Assembly (NCBI GenBank): GCA_016838895.1
Contig: JAEKNU010000003.1
Coordinates: 92,707 to 156,706, forward strand
Length of the DNA stretch: 64,000 nucleotides
Direction of reading: 5' to 3'
Origin: Chloroflexota bacterium
Lineage (GTDB): Bacteria; Chloroflexota; Anaerolineae; Anaerolineales; Anaerolineaceae
In this document: positions 61,053 to 64,000 of the stretch, in pieces
How positions within the stretch are numbered: the stretch's first letter is position 1
Layout of the letters: every line of letters starts with the position of its first letter
Translations under genes and position numbers: made by a program
Notes under the pieces: generated by a model
Told to the model about the DNA's origin: nothing
Database searches by the model: none
Seen by the model: only the letters and a program-made list of their open reading frames with translations

Positions 61053-63803
61053 TTAGTTAGCAGCGTATTTCAATGCAGCATGAGCAGCGGCCAGGCGGGC
61101 TACTGGGACACGGAATGGGGAACAGCTAACATAGTTGTTGCCCAAACGGTGACAGAAATCAATTGAGTCCGGATCACCACCATGTTCACCACAAATACCA
61201 ACTTCCAAATCCTTGCGGGTTGAACGACCATCTTCGACAGCCAGTTGCATAATGCGGCCTACACCAGGTTGATCAATACTCTGGAATGGATTCACAGGTA
61301 AGATACCGTCTTCCACATATTGAACCAGGAAGTTACGTTCGGCATCATCACGGCTGTACCCAAAGGTCATTTGAGTCAGGTCATTAGTACCGAAGGAGAA
61401 AAACTCTGCTACGGTAGCAATTTCAGCAGCGGTCAAAGCTGCCCGAGGAATTTCGATCATGGTACCAAATTTGTACGAGAAATTAACTTTCTTGGCGTCC
61501 ATAATTTCTTTGGCCAATTCAACCAAACGAGGCTGGATAACTTTCAACTCATTGATATGACCAGTCAATGGGATCATAATTTCAGGTTTAACGTTGATGC
61601 CTTTCAAAGCAACATTGGATGCGGCTTCAAAGATCGCACGAACCTGCATTTCAACAATCTGAGGAATGGTAATGCTCAGGCGCACACCACGTAACCCCAT
61701 CATAGGATTGGATTCATGTAATGACTGAACATTTTCCAAAAGCTCTTCTTTCTCTGCCAGACCCTTGGTCTCGCCCTTCACACGCATGGTGATAACCTCT
61801 TCCAGAAGTTCGTCCTGGGAGGGTAGGAACTCATGCAACGGGGGATCGATCAGGCGAATAATAACGGGTAAACCGTCCATGGCAGTGAAGAGACCTTCAA
61901 AATCGGAGCGCTGGGAAGGAAGTAATTCATCTAAAGCAGCTACGCGATCTTCAACATTCTTGGCCAAAATCATGCGCTGTACAATCGGTAAACGTTCTTG
62001 CTGGAAGAACATGTGCTCAGTACGGCATAGGCCGATCCCTTTGGCGCCGTAGGAGCGGGCACGTTCGGCATCAGCAGGATAATCTGCATTGGTCCATACC
62101 TGCAAACCGGTGGTAGGCCAGCCTTCAGGAGCCTGACGGATACCAGGGCGAGCACAAATTTCATCGGCCCAATTTAAAATAGTCAGTAATTCTGTCTGCT
62201 CATCAAGGGAAGGAACAACAACTTCAACGTTTCCCAAGTAGACTTTACCTGTGGTGCCATTCATGGAAATCCATTCACCTTCTTTGACGATTTTGCCATC
62301 AACTGACATTTCTCGTTTATCAAGGTCAATACGGACAGAAGAAGCGCCCACAATACAAGGCACACCAAACTGACGGGCAACAACAGCAGCATGGGAGGTA
62401 GCACCACCCTCACTGGTCAAAATACCACGGGCAGCCAACATACCATGAACATCATCTGGTTTGGTGAAAGGACGAACCATGATGACTTCCTGATGCTCTT
62501 CAAGGGCCATTTTTTCAGCCAGGTCAGCATCAAAGTAAACCTGTCCAACAGCTGCACCCGGTGAAGCGTTCACACCGGTAGCATACATGCGACCTTCTTT
62601 GCGTGCTTTTTCCAAAGCATCCAGGTCAAATTGCGGATGAAGCATCGTATCAACATTTTCCGGGGTAATATACTGTACTGCTGCATCTTTGGTGATCAAC
62701 CCTTCATTGGCCATATCGAAAGCAATTTGGATTGCTGCGGCTGCGGTGCGTTTACCATTACGCGTCTGCAGCATCCATAAACGACCACGTTCGATGGTAA
62801 ATTCCATGTCCTGCATATCGGTATAATGATTTTCAAGCTTGTCGCAAATTTCAAGGAATTCTTTATAAGCTTCGGGGAAAATCGTACCTAGTTTTTCAAT
62901 GGGTTCAGTATTACGAATACCTGCAACCACATCTTCGCCCTGAGCATTCAACAAATATTCACCATATAATTTGCGTTCACCATTGGCTGGATTACGTGTG
63001 AACGCTACACCGGTACCGGAATCATTGCCCATATTACCAAAGACCATGGTAACGATATTGACGGCGGTTCCTAAATCATCAGCAATTTTTGCTGCTCGGC
63101 GATAGTCGATTGCACGTTTGCCATTCCAGGAGCTGAATACAGCTTCAGTGGCGTGACGAATCTGATCCATCGGGTCGTTGGGGAAATCAAATCCCTTGTG
63201 TTCACGCACAACTTTCTTGAATGCAGCTGTCAATTCTTTCAATTGATCGGCGGTCAAGTCAGTATCTGCCTTTGCACCAACTTTCTCTTTAAAAGTATCT
63301 AAAACTTTTTCAAAATGAACGTCTTCAACACCCAATACTACGGAACCAAACATTTGTACTAAACGTCGGTAAGAATCATAAACAAAACGCTCGTTATTGG
63401 TCAATTTAACCATTCCGAGCGCTGTATCATCATTCAAACCAATATTAAGGACAGTATCCATCATACCTGGCATGGAAAATTTTGCGCCAGATCGACAGGA
63501 AACCAAAAGCGGGTTGTTGGGATCCCCGAATTTTTTTCCGGATTGACGTTCTACTTCTTTAAGTGCTACCAGAACCTGGTCCCATAATTTGTCAGGAAAA
63601 TTATTTCCTGCTGCCAAGTAAGCATTACAGGCTTCAGTTGTAACTGTAAAACCGGGGGGTACCGGGACGCCGATACGGGTCATATCAGCCAAGTTTGCAC
63701 CTTTTCCACCAAGAAGGCCCCTTACGCCATCCCAATCATTACCTACGTACGCTTCAGCTTCTTTGACTTCACTGTATAAATATACCCATTTCTTGTCTGC
63801 CAT
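61053..63803 (-). CDS. ppdK: Pyruvate, phosphate dikinase
   Basis: 916 residues. Reversibly converts pyruvate, ATP and phosphate to PEP, AMP and PPi. N-terminal ATP-grasp part (GGKGANLADMTRIGVPVPPGF, SCRSGAKFSMPGMMDTVLNIG), phospho-His swivel domain GGATSHAAVVARQFGVPCIVG near 475, and the C-terminal PEP/pyruvate barrel with FSFGTNDLTQMTFGYSRDD and the proton-donor Cys in GICGEHGGDP. ATG 63803 with TAGGAG 7 nt upstream is preferred over 63863. In anaerobes it supplies PEP or works in PPi-dependent glycolysis. Confidence 0.97.
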   Translation of the reverse strand: MADKKWVYLYSEVKEAEAYVGNDWDGVRGLLGGKGANLADMTRIGVPVPPGFTVTTEACNAYLAAGNNFPDKLWDQVLVALKEVERQSGKKFGDPNNPLLVSCRSGAKFSMPGMMDTVLNIGLNDDTALGMVKLTNNERFVYDSYRRLVQMFGSVVLGVEDVHFEKVLDTFKEKVGAKADTDLTADQLKELTAAFKKVVREHKGFDFPNDPMDQIRHATEAVFSSWNGKRAIDYRRAAKIADDLGTAVNIVTMVFGNMGNDSGTGVAFTRNPANGERKLYGEYLLNAQGEDVVAGIRNTEPIEKLGTIFPEAYKEFLEICDKLENHYTDMQDMEFTIERGRLWMLQTRNGKRTAAAAIQIAFDMANEGLITKDAAVQYITPENVDTMLHPQFDLDALEKARKEGRMYATGVNASPGAAVGQVYFDADLAEKMALEEHQEVIMVRPFTKPDDVHGMLAARGILTSEGGATSHAAVVARQFGVPCIVGASSVRIDLDKREMSVDGKIVKEGEWISMNGTTGKVYLGNVEVVVPSLDEQTELLTILNWADEICARPGIRQAPEGWPTTGLQVWTNADYPADAERARSYGAKGIGLCRTEHMFFQQERLPIVQRMILAKNVEDRVAALDELLPSQRSDFEGLFTAMDGLPVIIRLIDPPLHEFLPSQDELLEEVITMRVKGETKGLAEKEELLENVQSLHESNPMMGLRGVRLSITIPQIVEMQVRAIFEAASNVALKGINVKPEIMIPLTGHINELKVIQPRLVELAKEIMDAKKVNFSYKFGTMIEIPRAALTAAEIATVAEFFSFGTNDLTQMTFGYSRDDAERNFLVQYVEDGILPVNPFQSIDQPGVGRIMQLAVEDGRSTRKDLEVGICGEHGGDPDSIDFCHRLGNNYVSCSPFRVPVARLAAAHAALKYAAN

Positions 63804-63826
63804 CGTTTCTCCTAAAATATTTTTCA

Positions 63827-63845
63827 CACTCCATTTTTTGGAGTG
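63827..63845. repeat. Small hairpin in the ppdK 5' leader
   Basis: CACTCCA / TGGAGTG with a T5 loop, 24 bp upstream of the ppdK ATG. It could be an operator or an mRNA structure. The bases from 63846 to 64000 hold only AT-rich promoter-like DNA (for example TGGTAAAAT on the minus strand). Confidence 0.4.
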
Positions 63846-64000
63846 AATTCTATTTCTGCACAATATAAGATTTTACCATAAACAACGAAATCATACTGAA
63901 ATTACCATTTTATTTATTTTATACTATGACTCTACTGAAAAAACATGCTACTTTTCAGTCTAAATTTTGCATACAAAGCGAAATTGGCCTTTTCCAACCG

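Overview
The window reads as a chromosomal segment of an anaerobic member of the Chloroflexota, most likely class Anaerolineae. This is an inference from gene content: FHA proteins and a Ser/Thr kinase beside housekeeping genes, a CpXC-domain protein, an Nbr1-type Ig lipoprotein, a TtuA/TtuB-like thiolation pair, PadR and ArsR regulators next to 'putative sensor' membrane proteins, a pyruvate dehydrogenase E1/E2 operon beside PPDK, and AT-leaning DNA with AGGAGG ribosome sites. I see no rRNA, tRNA, CRISPR array, insertion sequence or prophage. Genes are densely packed and almost all intact. Only the first gene is cut by the window edge.

Layout. 1-4.5 kb: 3' end of a DUF4914-like gene, a NapH-type Fe-S membrane protein with an uncharacterised partner, an ArsR/DUF2087 regulator with a consensus promoter and a palindromic operator, and a sensor-domain membrane protein. 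4.5-10.4 kb: ECF-type transporter parts (cbiO, cbiQ), a deoxynucleoside kinase, an HDOD protein, and an ECF sigma / anti-sigma / bactofilin-like operon with a 15-unit 9-bp repeat. 10.4-18.4 kb (minus strand): argS-obg-nadD, rpsT, pgk, gap, yvcK. 18.5-24.7 kb: class III aminotransferase, orphan histidine kinase, CpXC protein, FHA-winged helix protein, protein kinase. 24.7-33.3 kb: AAA ATPase-GDPD-GH3 operon, glycosyltransferase, recJ and alr. 33.3-37.9 kb: SLC13 permease, tgt, uppP, lipoprotein. 38-45.8 kb: tatC-mtnA-tal-hydrolase operon and a heterodimeric ABC exporter. 45.8-52.5 kb: a 59-aa gene missed by the ORF track, AI-2E transporter, FHA protein, TtuB/TtuA, PadR plus sensor protein, recA, Nbr1-Ig lipoprotein. 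52.6-64 kb: adoK-ahcY with a structured leader, a TPR/lytic transglycosylase, pdhABC and ppdK.

How the genes work together. Gap, Pgk, PPDK and the E1/E2 complex cover lower glycolysis and pyruvate use, with YvcK as a likely regulator of carbon flux. AdoK and AhcY clear S-adenosylhomocysteine, and MtnA salvages methylthioribose phosphate. Alr, UppP, the GH3 protein and the transglycosylase act on the cell envelope. RecA and RecJ serve recombination and repair.

Regulation is unusually readable here. Several promoters match -35/-10 consensus with 16-18 bp spacing. Four genes (yvcK, the GT2 glycosyltransferase, alr, the SLC13 permease) have the -10 box 7-8 bp before the start codon, which suggests leaderless mRNAs. 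TTG starts with good ribosome sites are inferred for rpsT, ttuA, padR and the FHA-winged helix gene. The most interesting leads are the adoK-ahcY leader RNA, the TtuB/TtuA junction, the ArsR promoter/operator, the helically phased repeats upstream of pdhA, and the GH3 protein that lacks the NagZ acid/base dyad. All calls come from reading the sequence; no database search was run.
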